Source of the DNA: Acidobacteriota bacterium
GTDB lineage: Bacteria; Acidobacteriota; Terriglobia; Terriglobales; Acidobacteriaceae
Length of the DNA: 64,000 nucleotides
Reading direction: 5' to 3'
Assembly: GCA_021846275.1 (NCBI GenBank)
Contig: JAJZBZ010000007.1
Location: 1 to 64,000 of the forward strand
Below the pieces are notes generated by a model. The model ran no database searches. It was given only the letters and a program-made list of their open reading frames with translations, and was not told the DNA's origin. Position numbers and translations under genes: made by a program. Positions 38,892 to 48,190 of this stretch are shown here, piece after piece. Each line of letters opens with the position of its first letter. Position 1 is the stretch's first letter.

Positions 38892-41159
38892 CTACTTCGG
38901 CTGGTCCTTTTCGGCGGCGATGGCGTCGCCGGAGGTGGGCGGGTGAGCGCCGATGTAGGTGTTGAGGAACTGGACGACACGCTGGCGGCCCTGCCATCCG
39001 TGCCAGGGTTCGGGCGAGGGGTAGCCGAAGATGCCGCGGGCGAGCGGGCCGTGGTTTTCCCGCGGGAAGAGCATCATCTGGACGGGCGTGTTCATCTGGC
39101 GCAGGGCGCGGTACATCTCCTGGCTCTGGCCGACGGGGTCGGTGGTGTCAGCCTGGCCCTGAAGGAGCAGGAATGGGGTGCGACCGGCGGCGACGCGGGA
39201 GATGGGACTCTGACGCCAGGCGTCGGTGAAGTGTTCCCAGGGCAGGCCGTAGTACCAGCGGTCGTACCAGGAGCCGCCTTCGGTGCCGTATTCGCTGAAC
39301 TGGTCGATGACGGGCGCGCCGGAGACGATGGCGCGGAAGCGTGTGGTTTTGCCTTCCATGAAGCCGGCCATCTCGCCGCCGTAGCTGTATCCCATGAGGG
39401 CGAGGCGGGTAGAGTCGAGTTCGGGATGGGATTTGAGGGTGGCGTCGAGGCCGGTGAGGATGTCGAGCAGGTCTCCGCCGCCGAGGTCATTTTTGTTGGC
39501 GGCGGCGAACTTCCAGCCGTAGCCGCTGGAGCCGCGCGGGTTGGCGCGGAAGACGGCCCAGCCGTGGCCGAGGAGGAAGCTGACCCAGGGATCGTAACGA
39601 TCGGACCAGGCACCGAGCGGTCCGCCGTGGACTTCGACGATGAGCGGGACCGGCGCGTGGTCGCTGGCCGAGGGCGGAACGCTGAGCGTGCCGTCGAGGG
39701 GAAAGCCGTCGTTGGTCCAGTGGATGGCGACGGAGCGGACGGCGAGCAGGGGGTGGTCGCTGAGCGATGGGGTGGGCAGCACGCGGCAGGCTGCGCCGAG
39801 CGTGGGGGCGAAGCAGAGCCGGGTGGGCTGGTCACTGGCGCTTTCCAGCCACGTCCAGCCGGAGCGGGCGTGGTTGGTGGAGAGGCCGGAGATGGCGGGC
39901 GCGGTTTGCGGGATGGGCTGCGGCGAGCCGGGCTGGGCTGAGATGGTGACGGCTCCGGACTGGAAGCCGCGCTCGACGGCGACGACGATACGACCGTCGG
40001 CGAGCGGAATGGGCTTGCCGTAGCCGAGTGAGCCGGCGAAGTCGGGCATGAGGCGGGTGGGCTGGGCGGTTGACTCGGAGCCGGGCTGGGCGGCCAGCGA
40101 GTAAAGCTCTTCGACGCCGGGTGGGGCGTCTTCGGGGGTCTGCGCGGCGAAGTAGAGGCTGTGGCCGTCGGCGCTCCAGGCGATGGGTCCGCGCAGAGTG
40201 GGCGGCGCGTGGGTGAGGCGGACGGGCTGGCCGCCGCCGACTGGAACGATCCATGCCTGACCGGCGGGGCCGAGGTCGTTGAGGCCGTTGGGCGGCTGGA
40301 GGGTGACGAGCAGGCGGTCGGATTGAGGCGACCAGGCGGCGCTGGCGACGTTTGCGTCTGTGCCGGGAATGGTGACGGCGGTAAGTGTGACGGCGGAGCT
40401 GGCGGCAGAGGTTGTTGTGGACGCGGGGCCGGTGGAGGTGAGTGCGCCGTCCGGGCTGAGGTGAGCGAGGTAGAGCCGGGTGCGGTGGGTCTGGTGGTCG
40501 GCCCAGGTGGCGTCGGCCTTGGCGTCGTGAGCGGCTTTTTCGCCGGGCGTCTGGGGGTCGCGCGCCCAGAGAGCAATCGAGCGACCGTCGGGCGAGATGG
40601 CGTAGCCGCTGAGGCTGAGCGGGAGCGGTTTGGCGGCGGCTGCGGCGGCCTTGCGCGCTGGAGGAATGGCGTCGGGAGATTTGGCGTCATCGACGAGCGG
40701 CAGGGTCTCGAGCGTGTAGGGCAGGGCTTCGCCGCCCTGAAGCGAGAGCAGGAAGAGCTGGGTCTGGTCGCCGCGATGGGCGAGGAAGAAGATGGCTTTG
40801 CCGTCGGGCGACCACTGGGCGGAAGACTCGCCGGATTTTTCCTTGCCGGGCGTGAAGGTGAGCTGGCGCGCGGGTTGGCTGGCGTCGGTGGGGACGAGCC
40901 AGAAGTGGCTGCGACCACCGTCGGCGGTGGTGTCGGCGACGGAGAAAAGCACGAGGCGGCCGTCGGGGCTGAGCAGGGGCGCGCCGAGCGCGCGCAGGTG
41001 GCGCAGGTCTTCACTGTTGGGGAAACGGGCGGTGGACGCCGGTCGCGCAGGCAGGGCAAGGGCGAGCGCCGCAACGAGGGCAGCAAGGGGCATTGCCAGA
41101 GGCATCGCGAGAGACATCGCAACAGATAGGGCCGCAGGTTTTCTCATGAGGCTCAGCAT
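38892..41159 (-). CDS. Exported S9-family prolyl oligopeptidase-like peptidase
   Basis: A 755-residue secreted peptidase. The signal peptide occupies about 1-40 (ATG 41147, MRKPAAL, is an alternative start). The beta-propeller follows with PD40-type blades: PLLSPDGRLVLFSVAD, AQWSPDGKAIFFLAHRG, YAISPDGRSIALWARD and IAWSADGHSLYFAAQ. The C-terminal hydrolase domain has EVHGGPLGAW, the nucleophile in MGYSYGGEMAGF (about residue 590), the Asp in QGQADTTDP and the His in RENHGPL. It cleaves short peptides outside the cytoplasm. It is the first of two genes placed between infC and rpmI. Confidence 0.92.
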   Translation of the reverse strand: MLSLMRKPAALSVAMSLAMPLAMPLAALVAALALALPARPASTARFPNSEDLRHLRALGAPLLSPDGRLVLFSVADTTADGGRSHFWLVPTDASQPARQLTFTPGKEKSGESSAQWSPDGKAIFFLAHRGDQTQLFLLSLQGGEALPYTLETLPLVDDAKSPDAIPPARKAAAAAAKPLPLSLSGYAISPDGRSIALWARDPQTPGEKAAHDAKADATWADHQTHRTRLYLAHLSPDGALTSTGPASTTTSAASSAVTLTAVTIPGTDANVASAAWSPQSDRLLVTLQPPNGLNDLGPAGQAWIVPVGGGQPVRLTHAPPTLRGPIAWSADGHSLYFAAQTPEDAPPGVEELYSLAAQPGSESTAQPTRLMPDFAGSLGYGKPIPLADGRIVVAVERGFQSGAVTISAQPGSPQPIPQTAPAISGLSTNHARSGWTWLESASDQPTRLCFAPTLGAACRVLPTPSLSDHPLLAVRSVAIHWTNDGFPLDGTLSVPPSASDHAPVPLIVEVHGGPLGAWSDRYDPWVSFLLGHGWAVFRANPRGSSGYGWKFAAANKNDLGGGDLLDILTGLDATLKSHPELDSTRLALMGYSYGGEMAGFMEGKTTRFRAIVSGAPVIDQFSEYGTEGGSWYDRWYYGLPWEHFTDAWRQSPISRVAAGRTPFLLLQGQADTTDPVGQSQEMYRALRQMNTPVQMMLFPRENHGPLARGIFGYPSPEPWHGWQGRQRVVQFLNTYIGAHPPTSGDAIAAEKDQPK

Positions 41160-41279
41160 ACACGCGCAGAGCGGAATCCGAGCCGATGTTTCGACCGGGA
41201 AGGCGGAGAAATTGGTTGGGATGATCGGCGCGGGCTGCGATGGGAAGAGGAATCGAGTGCGGCACCCCGTCGCGGAGAC

Positions 41280-41315
41280 GGAAACGCCGGGCCGGATGCT
41301 GAATCCGGCCCGGCG
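41280..41315 (-). terminator. Terminator-like hairpin after infC
   Basis: A 13-bp perfect stem (41285-41297 with 41303-41315) around GCTGA, directly after the infC stop. On the minus strand it is followed by TTTCCG, a weak U tract. If active, it separates infC from the downstream hydrolase and ribosomal protein genes. Confidence 0.65.
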
Positions 41316-41327
41316 CGAGAAGCGGGA

Positions 41328-41909
41328 TCAGACGCTTGCGGGCTGTGCTGCTTCGGCCTTTGGCTTGGCAGCTTCGCTCTTTTTCGATGGCGCGAGGATG
41401 GCGTGAAGTGTGGTGCCTTCCATGCGCGGCATGAACTCGACGATGCCGGCCTCGCCAATGTCGGTGATGAGGCGGTTGATGATGGCGTAGCCAAGCTCGC
41501 GATGGGACATCTGGCGGCCACGGAAGCGCAGGCTGGCCTTGACCTTGTCGCCTTCGTTCAGGAAGCGCACGCACTGGTTCTTCTTGGTCTGGTAGTCGTG
41601 CTCATCGACGGTGACGGAGAACTTGACCTCCTTGACGACGATGACCTTCTGCTTTTTGCGCGCGGCGCTTTCGCTTTTGCCTTTTTCGTAGAGGAAACGG
41701 CCGTAATCCTGAATGCGGCAGACGGGCGGGACGGCGTTGGGGGAAACCTCGACGAGATCGAGACCGCGGTCGCGGGCCATCTTGAGCGCTTCAAAGGGCG
41801 CGAGGATGCCGAGCTGTTCTCCATTCTCGTCGATGACGCGGATTTCGCGGGCGCGAATGCGCTCGTTGGTGCGGATCATCTGCTTGGCGGAACGTTTGTC
41901 GAATGCGAT
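41328..41909 (-). CDS. infC: Translation initiation factor IF-3, AUC start
   Basis: IF-3 with its N-domain (MIRTNERIRAREIRVIDENG; LGILAPFEALKMARDRGLDL; LVEVSPNAVPPVCRIQDYG), basic linker (YEKGKSESAARKKQK) and C-domain (IKFSV-like VKFSVTVDEHDYQTKK; SLRFRGRQMSHRELG). A C-terminal Lys/Ala-rich tail is longer than usual. An ATG start is possible at 41879, but ten codons upstream (IAFDKRSAKQ) is an ATC at 41909 preceded by AGGAGGAG with four-base spacing and no comparable site for the ATG. Non-AUG starts (AUU, AUC, AUA) are the norm for infC and allow IF-3 to repress its own translation. The resulting protein has 193 residues. Confidence 0.95.
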   Translation of the reverse strand: MAFDKRSAKQMIRTNERIRAREIRVIDENGEQLGILAPFEALKMARDRGLDLVEVSPNAVPPVCRIQDYGRFLYEKGKSESAARKKQKVIVVKEVKFSVTVDEHDYQTKKNQCVRFLNEGDKVKASLRFRGRQMSHRELGYAIINRLITDIGEAGIVEFMPRMEGTTLHAILAPSKKSEAAKPKAEAAQPASV

Positions 41910-42089
41910 GGTACTCCTCCTGAAGTGGCCTGCCGCTAAAGATCAATTTCGCAGAGGCTTGCGCTTCAAGTATAGCATCGGAGCAAAAAATGGACTCGCC
42001 GCGCGAAGGTTCTCTGGCGCGGCGAGGGATGCAGGCGGATTGTGGGGCGAAGCTAGTCCTGCGACGAAGCGAGTCTGCCCGGAATGCGG

Positions 42090-42938
42090 TTACATGGTGG
42101 CGAGATGACGGAGCAGCCGCGCCCAGGCTTTGTCGCGTGCCTCGCGATTGGCAGCCGTCGCGTCGGGGGCTTCGCCGGCGCGCATGAAGCCATGACCGGC
42201 ACCGGGATAGACGACCGGGAAGTAGGCTTTGCCGTCGGCCTTCATGTCGGCGGTGGTGCCGGCGACGGTGGAGGTGACGCGGTTGTCGTCTCCGGCGTAG
42301 AAGCCATAGACGGGAGCGGTGATTGCGGGCATGGCTTCCTTCACCGGCGGGGTGCCGTAGAAGACGTAAGCGGCGCTGAGGTGCTTGTGGAGCGTGGCGT
42401 ATTCAAAGGCCTTGCCACCGCCCCAGCAGAAGCCGACGACGGCGAGTTTGCCGTTGGCCGAGGGCTGGCTGAGCGCGTAGTGAGCGGCTGCGTTGAGGTC
42501 CGACATGACCTGGCGCGGATCAAGCTGGAAGACAGCCTTGACGGTGGAATCCATGTCGGGAAAGTCGCTGCTGCCGCCGCCGTGAGGACCGGCGCCGGAG
42601 AGCAGGTCGGGAACGATGGCGATGTAACCCTGCGCGGCGAGATCGTCGGCCATGCTGCGCGCCCAGTCCGAGAGGCCGAAGATTTCATGAACGACGAGCA
42701 CGACGGGAGCCTTGTGGCTGACCTCCGGGTAGACGACGAAGGCCTGGAGCTTGCGTCCGTTGTAGGGGATGGTGACCCATTCGCGGTGACGCATGCTTTT
42801 GTCGAGTTTGGCCTTGGCCCAGTCCTGGGCGCGCGCGGCGGGCGCAAGGCAAGTGAGCAGGAGAGCGACGAGCGTTAAAACAACGGATCGGCGCGTGGGA
42901 CCGAGTTTGGGACGCGCGGCGGGAACGGTTGCGGGCAT
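42090..42938 (-). CDS. Exported dienelactone hydrolase-family protein
   Basis: A 282-residue alpha/beta-hydrolase with a signal peptide (about 1-37, ending APAARAQ). The nucleophile is Cys171 in GFCWGGG, with Asp217/218 in YAGDDNR and His249 in GAGHGF, the Cys-Asp-His triad of dienelactone hydrolases. HEIFGLSDWARS and ARDLAAQGYIAIVPDL-like text also fit. Exported members of this family are common in acidobacteria, with unknown substrates. It is transcribed alone, convergent with nothing, 180 bp upstream of infC on the same strand. Confidence 0.9.
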   Translation of the reverse strand: MPATVPAARPKLGPTRRSVVLTLVALLLTCLAPAARAQDWAKAKLDKSMRHREWVTIPYNGRKLQAFVVYPEVSHKAPVVLVVHEIFGLSDWARSMADDLAAQGYIAIVPDLLSGAGPHGGGSSDFPDMDSTVKAVFQLDPRQVMSDLNAAAHYALSQPSANGKLAVVGFCWGGGKAFEYATLHKHLSAAYVFYGTPPVKEAMPAITAPVYGFYAGDDNRVTSTVAGTTADMKADGKAYFPVVYPGAGHGFMRAGEAPDATAANREARDKAWARLLRHLATM

Positions 42939-43044
42939 CGGAAATCTCCTCTGGAATGGGCGAACTCCGCTGGCAGCGGATTTCGGCCTGAGTGCGACAT
43001 GGGCGCATTCTACGCGGTACGTGGGCGCGGCGGCAAAGTGCTGC

Positions 43045-43857
43045 TCAGGCGATGAGCGAGGTGAAGGCGGCGAAGTCCGCTGGCGGGATCAGGCCGGCGT
43101 TGGGCAGGTCGAGGAAGCAGGGCAGGTTTGCGGCGTCGGCTGCGCTGGCCGAAGCGCGAAGCTGGGGCCAGTCGAGCGAGCCTTTGCCGGGCCAGAGGTG
43201 CTCATCCCGGAAGCCGTGATTGTCGTGCGCGCGCAGGCTGGCGAGATGGCCGCGCGTGGCCGCGAAGGCGGCGGCGATGCCGCAGGTGGCGTGGGCGTGG
43301 CCGAGGTCGAGCGCGATGCCCACGCGCGTGAGATGGCCGATGGCGAGAATCTCGACCAGGCGCTCGGGCTGCGAGGGTTCGTTCATGCCGTTTTTGGCGA
43401 GCAGGCGGACGCCGAGCGGACGGGCGAAGGCGTCGAGATGCTCCAGAGCGGTGAGCGCGTTTTCCAGCGTGCGCGGCGACCATGAGTCTCCGCGCTCGCC
43501 CAACTCCACGACGAGATGAGCAAAGTGAAGCTGGTCGGCTGACTCAAGCGCGCGCTTGACTTCGTCCATGGCGTCGATGCGGCGGGATTTTTCCGGGTGG
43601 AGGAGATTGACTGCGGGCGCACCGGCGCGGCCCATCTCGCGGTCGGGAAACTGCGGCGCGTGCAGCGCCCACGGCGTGAGGTTGTGAGCGGCGAACCAGG
43701 CGGCGATTTCGGCGATGTGTTCGCGGTCGGTGTAGTCGAAGTGCTGGCGGGCGGCAAAGATTTCAATGGCGGCCGGACGCAGGGCGAGAATGGAGTCGAG
43801 CAGCGAGGGCTGGAGCCGTTCGCGAAGCACGATGCGCGTGGAGATGGCTGACTGCAT
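43045..43857 (-). CDS. Sugar phosphate isomerase/epimerase-like TIM barrel
   Basis: A 270-residue protein of the AP-endonuclease-2/xylose-isomerase-like TIM barrel family. Visible parts are ALRPAAIEIFAARQHFDYTD, LTPWALHAPQFPD with a likely metal-binding His, LVVELGERGDSW, GIALDLGHAHATCG with Asp/His ligands and LRAHDNHGFRDEHLWPGKGSLDW, a typical metal and substrate motif (HxNxGxxDxHxxPGxG pattern). An unusual point is the strand-six text RLLAKNGMNEPS, with Lys-Asn where many members have a catalytic Glu-Asn. The substrate is unknown. It is divergent from the VWA gene. Confidence 0.85.
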   Translation of the reverse strand: MQSAISTRIVLRERLQPSLLDSILALRPAAIEIFAARQHFDYTDREHIAEIAAWFAAHNLTPWALHAPQFPDREMGRAGAPAVNLLHPEKSRRIDAMDEVKRALESADQLHFAHLVVELGERGDSWSPRTLENALTALEHLDAFARPLGVRLLAKNGMNEPSQPERLVEILAIGHLTRVGIALDLGHAHATCGIAAAFAATRGHLASLRAHDNHGFRDEHLWPGKGSLDWPQLRASASAADAANLPCFLDLPNAGLIPPADFAAFTSLIA

Positions 43858-44060
43858 GCGGATTACCCGTTTGGAGGTTTTGTTGCCGTTGCCCGATTGC
43901 AACGAAAGTCGGCTTCCTGATGTGAGTGTGGCATGACCGATGCGCGGGACGGAAGTAGTTGCGCTGGTTCCGGTCCGTCTCCGGTCCCCGCTCGCGGCAC
44001 GGAATGGCGGCGGCATCCAAAACGGCACTCGGTGAGAGGATTGTTAAAATCAAGGTCAAG

Positions 44061-45149
44061 ATGCAGACCTCGTTTCGCACCGTATTTCGCGCGCCTTTTT
44101 TTCTGGCTTCGTTGGCAACACTTCTTTGCACTGCTCCGCGAATGGCCGCGGCGCAGACACCGGCGGCAACACCGACACAGCAGTCGCAGCCTGCTCCGTC
44201 GGGTGCGCAGCCGCTGACGCTGACGCCGCAGACGCCTGCGCAGCCGGTTCCCGTGGAGCCGGGTCAGGCACAGCCGGGTCAGGCTCCGTCGAGTCAGGAC
44301 CAGACATCGAGCTTCAAGATTGTGCGCAACGTGAACGAGGTGAATCTGATCTTCACGGTGACGGATCGGCATGGAAATTTCATTCCGCATCTGAAGCTGG
44401 GCGACTTTGCGCTGCTGGACGACCAGAAGGCACCGGAGCGCGTGACGAGCTTTACGCAGCAGACGAATCTGCCGCTGCGCGTGGGCCTTGTGGTGGACAC
44501 GAGCACATCGATTCGGCAGCGGTTTGATTTTGAGAAGCAGTCGGCGACGCAGTTTCTGTTGCAGGTGCTGCACTCGCGCGCGGACCGGGCGTTTGTGATG
44601 GGATTTGACGCGACGCCGACGCTGACCCAGGACTGGACGAACGACATTGACGGGCTGGAAACGGGCGTGACAAAGCTGCATGCGGGCGGCAGCACGGCGC
44701 TGTTTGACGCGGTGTATTCGGCCTGCCGGGACAAGCAGCTTTCGCAGACGCGCGGACAGGAGCCGGTGCGGCGCGCGATTGTGCTGATTTCGGATGGCAA
44801 CGACAACCAGAGCCGCGTGTACATTGAAGAGGCGATCAAGATGTGCGAGCGCGCGGAGACGATCATCTACGCGATCAGCACGAACTGGACGCCGAGCCGC
44901 GGGCGTGGCGACGACAACCTGAAGAAGCTGGCCGAAGCGACGGGCGGACGCGCGTTTTTCCCGCCGTCGATGGAGGACATGGTGAGCGGCTTCAACAGCA
45001 TTCAGGAAGAGCTGAGGAGCCAGTATCTGCTGACGTATACGCCGGCGGATTTCAAGTCCGACGGCGCCTTCCGCACCATCTATCTCTATTGCCTGGATCG
45101 GCGGTATCAGGTGCGCGCGAAAAAGGGCTACTTCGCGCCGCGCGAATAG
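44061..45149 (+). CDS. Exported VWFA-related protein (acidobacterial type)
   Basis: A 362-residue secreted protein. A signal peptide (1-31, ending MAAAQ) is followed by a Pro/Gln-rich spacer to about 82. Then come an N-terminal segment FTVTDRHGNFIPHLKLGDFA and a von Willebrand A domain with the metal-ion site DTSTS at 146-150, GSTALFDAVY and VLISDGNDNQS. This matches the VWFA-related domain family first defined in acidobacteria (TIGR03436). Likely roles are protein-protein binding at the cell surface. It is the first of a plus-strand series with the Cys/His-rich protein and TonB receptor. Confidence 0.88.
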   Translation: MQTSFRTVFRAPFFLASLATLLCTAPRMAAAQTPAATPTQQSQPAPSGAQPLTLTPQTPAQPVPVEPGQAQPGQAPSSQDQTSSFKIVRNVNEVNLIFTVTDRHGNFIPHLKLGDFALLDDQKAPERVTSFTQQTNLPLRVGLVVDTSTSIRQRFDFEKQSATQFLLQVLHSRADRAFVMGFDATPTLTQDWTNDIDGLETGVTKLHAGGSTALFDAVYSACRDKQLSQTRGQEPVRRAIVLISDGNDNQSRVYIEEAIKMCERAETIIYAISTNWTPSRGRGDDNLKKLAEATGGRAFFPPSMEDMVSGFNSIQEELRSQYLLTYTPADFKSDGAFRTIYLYCLDRRYQVRAKKGYFAPRE

Positions 45150-45212
45150 ATGCGGAGCGCAGCCCGTCTCAGGGTTGCGCGGTGGGCCTGTGTGGGGCGA
45201 GACTGAGCACAG

Positions 45213-45629
45213 ATGAATTGTTTGCGACAGGTGAGAGCGGGGCTGGCGCTGGCCTTGGTGCTGGTGACGGGAGTTCCGATTCCTGCCCTGGCTGCCGCCT
45301 GGAATAACAGTTCGGCTTCGGCGGATGCCAGTCTGCCGGCGTGTTGCAGGCGGCATGGCAGCCATCACTGCCCGATGATGGACAGCGGCGCGATGGCGAA
45401 GATGGCTGCGATGGCGGACCACTCGCATGCGCGAGTGCATGCGGTCTGCACCTGCGGCGACGAAGATGCGGCGCAGGCCGCGACGGGCGCGATGGCGTGG
45501 GTTGCGGATCAGACGCTGCAACACATTCTTCTTTTGAGCGAAAGGGTGCGAATCTCCGGATCGCGGCGTGTGGCGCGGGATGGGGAGCGCAGGCTGTGGC
45601 GCGAGCGTGGGCCTCCGCGCTGCGCGTGA
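45213..45629 (+). CDS. Exported Cys/His/Met-rich small protein, possible metal binding
   Basis: A 138-residue protein with a signal peptide (about 1-28, LALALVLVTGVPIPALAAA). The mature part has PACCRRHGSHHCPMMDSG at about 42-59, then MAKMAAMADHSHARVHAVC and CTCGDED. Clusters of Cys, His and Met of this kind bind copper or zinc. The C-terminal third is basic with a hydrophobic stretch (TLQHILLLSERV). Similar CCxxxGxHHC proteins are known to me from acidobacteria next to TonB receptors, but I cannot name a family. It lies between the VWA gene and the TonB receptor gene. Confidence 0.65.
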   Translation: MNCLRQVRAGLALALVLVTGVPIPALAAAWNNSSASADASLPACCRRHGSHHCPMMDSGAMAKMAAMADHSHARVHAVCTCGDEDAAQAATGAMAWVADQTLQHILLLSERVRISGSRRVARDGERRLWRERGPPRCA

Positions 45630-45818
45630 AGTTGCCGCGATGAGCTGAGTCGGCAGAGCCGCGCTGGCAGGCGTGGCGGAATTTTCCAGATAAACAGGCA
45701 ACGGCTGAGGCACTGCCGTGAGCGACGCGCGACTGCGGAGTGGCAGCGCGAGCGCGCATGCGGGTGCCAGGCGAATGCGTTGCGTGCGAGTTCGCGCGCG
45801 GCGTGAAGGAGTGAGCGT

Positions 45819-48107
45819 ATGCGCGGGATTTGCCTGTTGGCGGCGGTGTTTGCGTGGCTGGTGCTGCCGGGGACTGCGGCGTGGGCGACGGACCTGGCGG
45901 CGGTGCATGGGGTGGTGCATGACGCCGAGCATTTTCCGGTGGCCGGAGCGCGGGTGGAGCTGCGCGCGGTGAGTTCGGAGCTGGTGCGGCGCGCGGTGAC
46001 GGACAAGCGCGGCGAGTTTGACCTGACGGGTGTGCCGATTGGAGCGTATCGCGTGACGGCCGAGGCGCAGGGGTTTGCCGTGCTGCGGACGACGGTGACG
46101 GTGGAGGCGGGTGTGCGCGCGGTGCTGCATCTGCCGCTGAGCGTGGCGGCGACGGAGCAGACGGTGACGGTGACGCCGACGACGAGCGACTCCGTGACGC
46201 CGACGACGACGGTGAATCGCGAACAGATCGCCGAGACGCCGGGCGCGGATCGCACGCTGGGCACGGCGATGATTACCGACTACGTGCCGGGGGCGCTGAT
46301 GGCGCACGACATGCTGCACGTGCGCGGCGGGCACCAGACGACGTGGATGCTGGATGGGGTGGCGATTCCGAATACGAAGATTGCGTCGAACGTGGGGCCG
46401 CAGATCGATCCGGGCGATATTGAGCAACTGGAGGTGGATCGCGGGAGCTATTCGGCGGAGCTGGGCGACAGGACGTATGGAGTCTTCGACGTGCTGCCGC
46501 GCAATGGTTTTGAGCGCGACCGCGAGGGGAATCTGCGGGTGATTGGCGGCAACCTGGGCGAGGGCGAGGCGCAGCTATCCCTGGGCGATCACACGCAGCG
46601 GACGGCGTGGTACACGAGCCTGACGGGGTCGCGCGCGAACTATGGATTGCAGACTCCGGTGGCGACGATTTATCACGACAGCACGAACTCGCAGAGCGTG
46701 TTTGCGTCGGTGATCCGGAACCAGACGGCGAAGGATCAACTGCGGCTGGACAGCCAGTATCGGCAGGATTATTTTGATATTCCCTACGATCCGAGCACGA
46801 CGGATTATGAGGCGACTTCGGGCTACTACGCATCGTATGGGCTGCGCGATGCGCAGCGGGAGCGCGATGCGTTTGCGATTGCGAACTGGGTGCATACGGC
46901 GAATGCGAAGCTGGAATATCAGGTGGCGCCGTTCTATCACCTGAATGAGGCGAACTACGATTCGCTGCCGACGGACGTGCCGGTGGCGACGACGTGGCAT
47001 CAGCGGTCGAACTATGCCGGCGCGCAGGTGGATGTGCATGCGGAGCTGCCGCGGAACAGCGCGTCGGGTGGAATGTACAGTTTTTTTCAGGCCGAGCGCG
47101 ACCTGTTTGGCTTGCAGGTGAATGAAGGCGCGGGCACGAGCGTGCCGAACCAGATGGCGGCGACGGACGCGGGGCTGGTGGAGTTTTACATTGAGGACCA
47201 CTGGCGGGTGAATCAGTGGATCACGCTGCTGGGCGGGATGCGTTTCTCGATTTTTCGCAGCCTGCTGAATGAGGAGGCGAACTATCCGCGCATTGGCGCG
47301 ACGGTGCGTGTGCCGCGGCTGAACTGGGTGTTGCGGGGATTCTATGGACACTACTTTCAGCCCGCGCCGGTGGAGACGGTTTCGACCGGGCTGCTGGACT
47401 ACGTGACGGCGCAGAAGGGCGAGAATACGTTTGTTCCGCTGCCGTCGGAGCGCGATGAGGAGCATCAGTTCGGCGTCGAGATTCCGGAGCGCGGATGGCT
47501 GCTGGACATCGACAACTTTGAGACGCGGGTGAACAATTTTCTGGATCACTCGAATGTGGGCGAGTCGAATATCTACTTTCCGATTGCGGTGGATGGCGCG
47601 CTGATTCGCGGCTGGGAGCTGACGCTGCATTCGCCGCAGGTGGCGCGGCGGGGACAGTTTTACGTGACCTATTCGAACCAGATTGCCGAGGAGCGCGGCA
47701 CGATTGTGGGCGGCTACGCCTGCTCGATTCCGACGGACCCGTCGTGCGACATCGGCGCGGCTTATGTGCCGGTGGACCACGACCAGCGCGATACGCTGAA
47801 TACCGGATTCACGCTGCAACTGCCGCAACGGACGTGGTTCTCATCCAATGTCTACTACGGCTCGGGGCTGCATAACGGACTGGCGGGCGCGAACATCGGG
47901 CCGTATGACGCGAACTATCTTCCGGCGCATACGACCTTTGATGTTTCCGGCGGCAGGAGCTTCGGTGAGCGGTGGCGCGCGGCGGTGAACGTGATCAACG
48001 TGACCAACCATCGCGTGCTGCTGGATAACTCGGTGACGATTGGCGGGTTTCACTTCGACGATCCGCGCATGGTTTACGGCGAGATCCGCTATCGTTTCCA
48101 GTTTTAG
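45819..48107 (+). CDS. TonB-dependent outer-membrane receptor with carboxypeptidase-regulatory-like domain
   Basis: A 762-residue outer-membrane protein. After a signal peptide (ending TAAWA) comes a beta-sandwich domain at about 27-110 (VHGVVHDAEHFPVAGARVEL, GVPIGAYRVTAEAQGF), typical of Oar/SusC-like receptors. The plug domain follows, with LHVRGGHQTTWMLDGVAIPN and IEQLEVDRGSYSAELGD. The barrel ends in the C-terminal Phe (IRYRFQF) needed for outer-membrane insertion. No clear TonB box was identified. The receptor is smaller than Oar-type proteins (about 1,000). The ligand may be a metal chelate or a glycan, given the metal-binding-like protein upstream and the glycosidase downstream. Confidence 0.9.
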   Translation: MRGICLLAAVFAWLVLPGTAAWATDLAAVHGVVHDAEHFPVAGARVELRAVSSELVRRAVTDKRGEFDLTGVPIGAYRVTAEAQGFAVLRTTVTVEAGVRAVLHLPLSVAATEQTVTVTPTTSDSVTPTTTVNREQIAETPGADRTLGTAMITDYVPGALMAHDMLHVRGGHQTTWMLDGVAIPNTKIASNVGPQIDPGDIEQLEVDRGSYSAELGDRTYGVFDVLPRNGFERDREGNLRVIGGNLGEGEAQLSLGDHTQRTAWYTSLTGSRANYGLQTPVATIYHDSTNSQSVFASVIRNQTAKDQLRLDSQYRQDYFDIPYDPSTTDYEATSGYYASYGLRDAQRERDAFAIANWVHTANAKLEYQVAPFYHLNEANYDSLPTDVPVATTWHQRSNYAGAQVDVHAELPRNSASGGMYSFFQAERDLFGLQVNEGAGTSVPNQMAATDAGLVEFYIEDHWRVNQWITLLGGMRFSIFRSLLNEEANYPRIGATVRVPRLNWVLRGFYGHYFQPAPVETVSTGLLDYVTAQKGENTFVPLPSERDEEHQFGVEIPERGWLLDIDNFETRVNNFLDHSNVGESNIYFPIAVDGALIRGWELTLHSPQVARRGQFYVTYSNQIAEERGTIVGGYACSIPTDPSCDIGAAYVPVDHDQRDTLNTGFTLQLPQRTWFSSNVYYGSGLHNGLAGANIGPYDANYLPAHTTFDVSGGRSFGERWRAAVNVINVTNHRVLLDNSVTIGGFHFDDPRMVYGEIRYRFQF

Positions 48108-48190
48108 CTTTGTGTGCGGCGGAGGCGCATTCGCGCCTCCGCCCGCGCGCTGGCCTGGGCTGAGGCGCGGTTCTGTTATTGTGTTCGCGT

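Noticed and set aside
38793-39941. A plus-strand open frame of 382 codons opposite the S9 peptidase and esterase.
   Set aside because: Gly/Ala/Val/Glu-rich antisense frame; both minus-strand genes have complete catalytic motifs.
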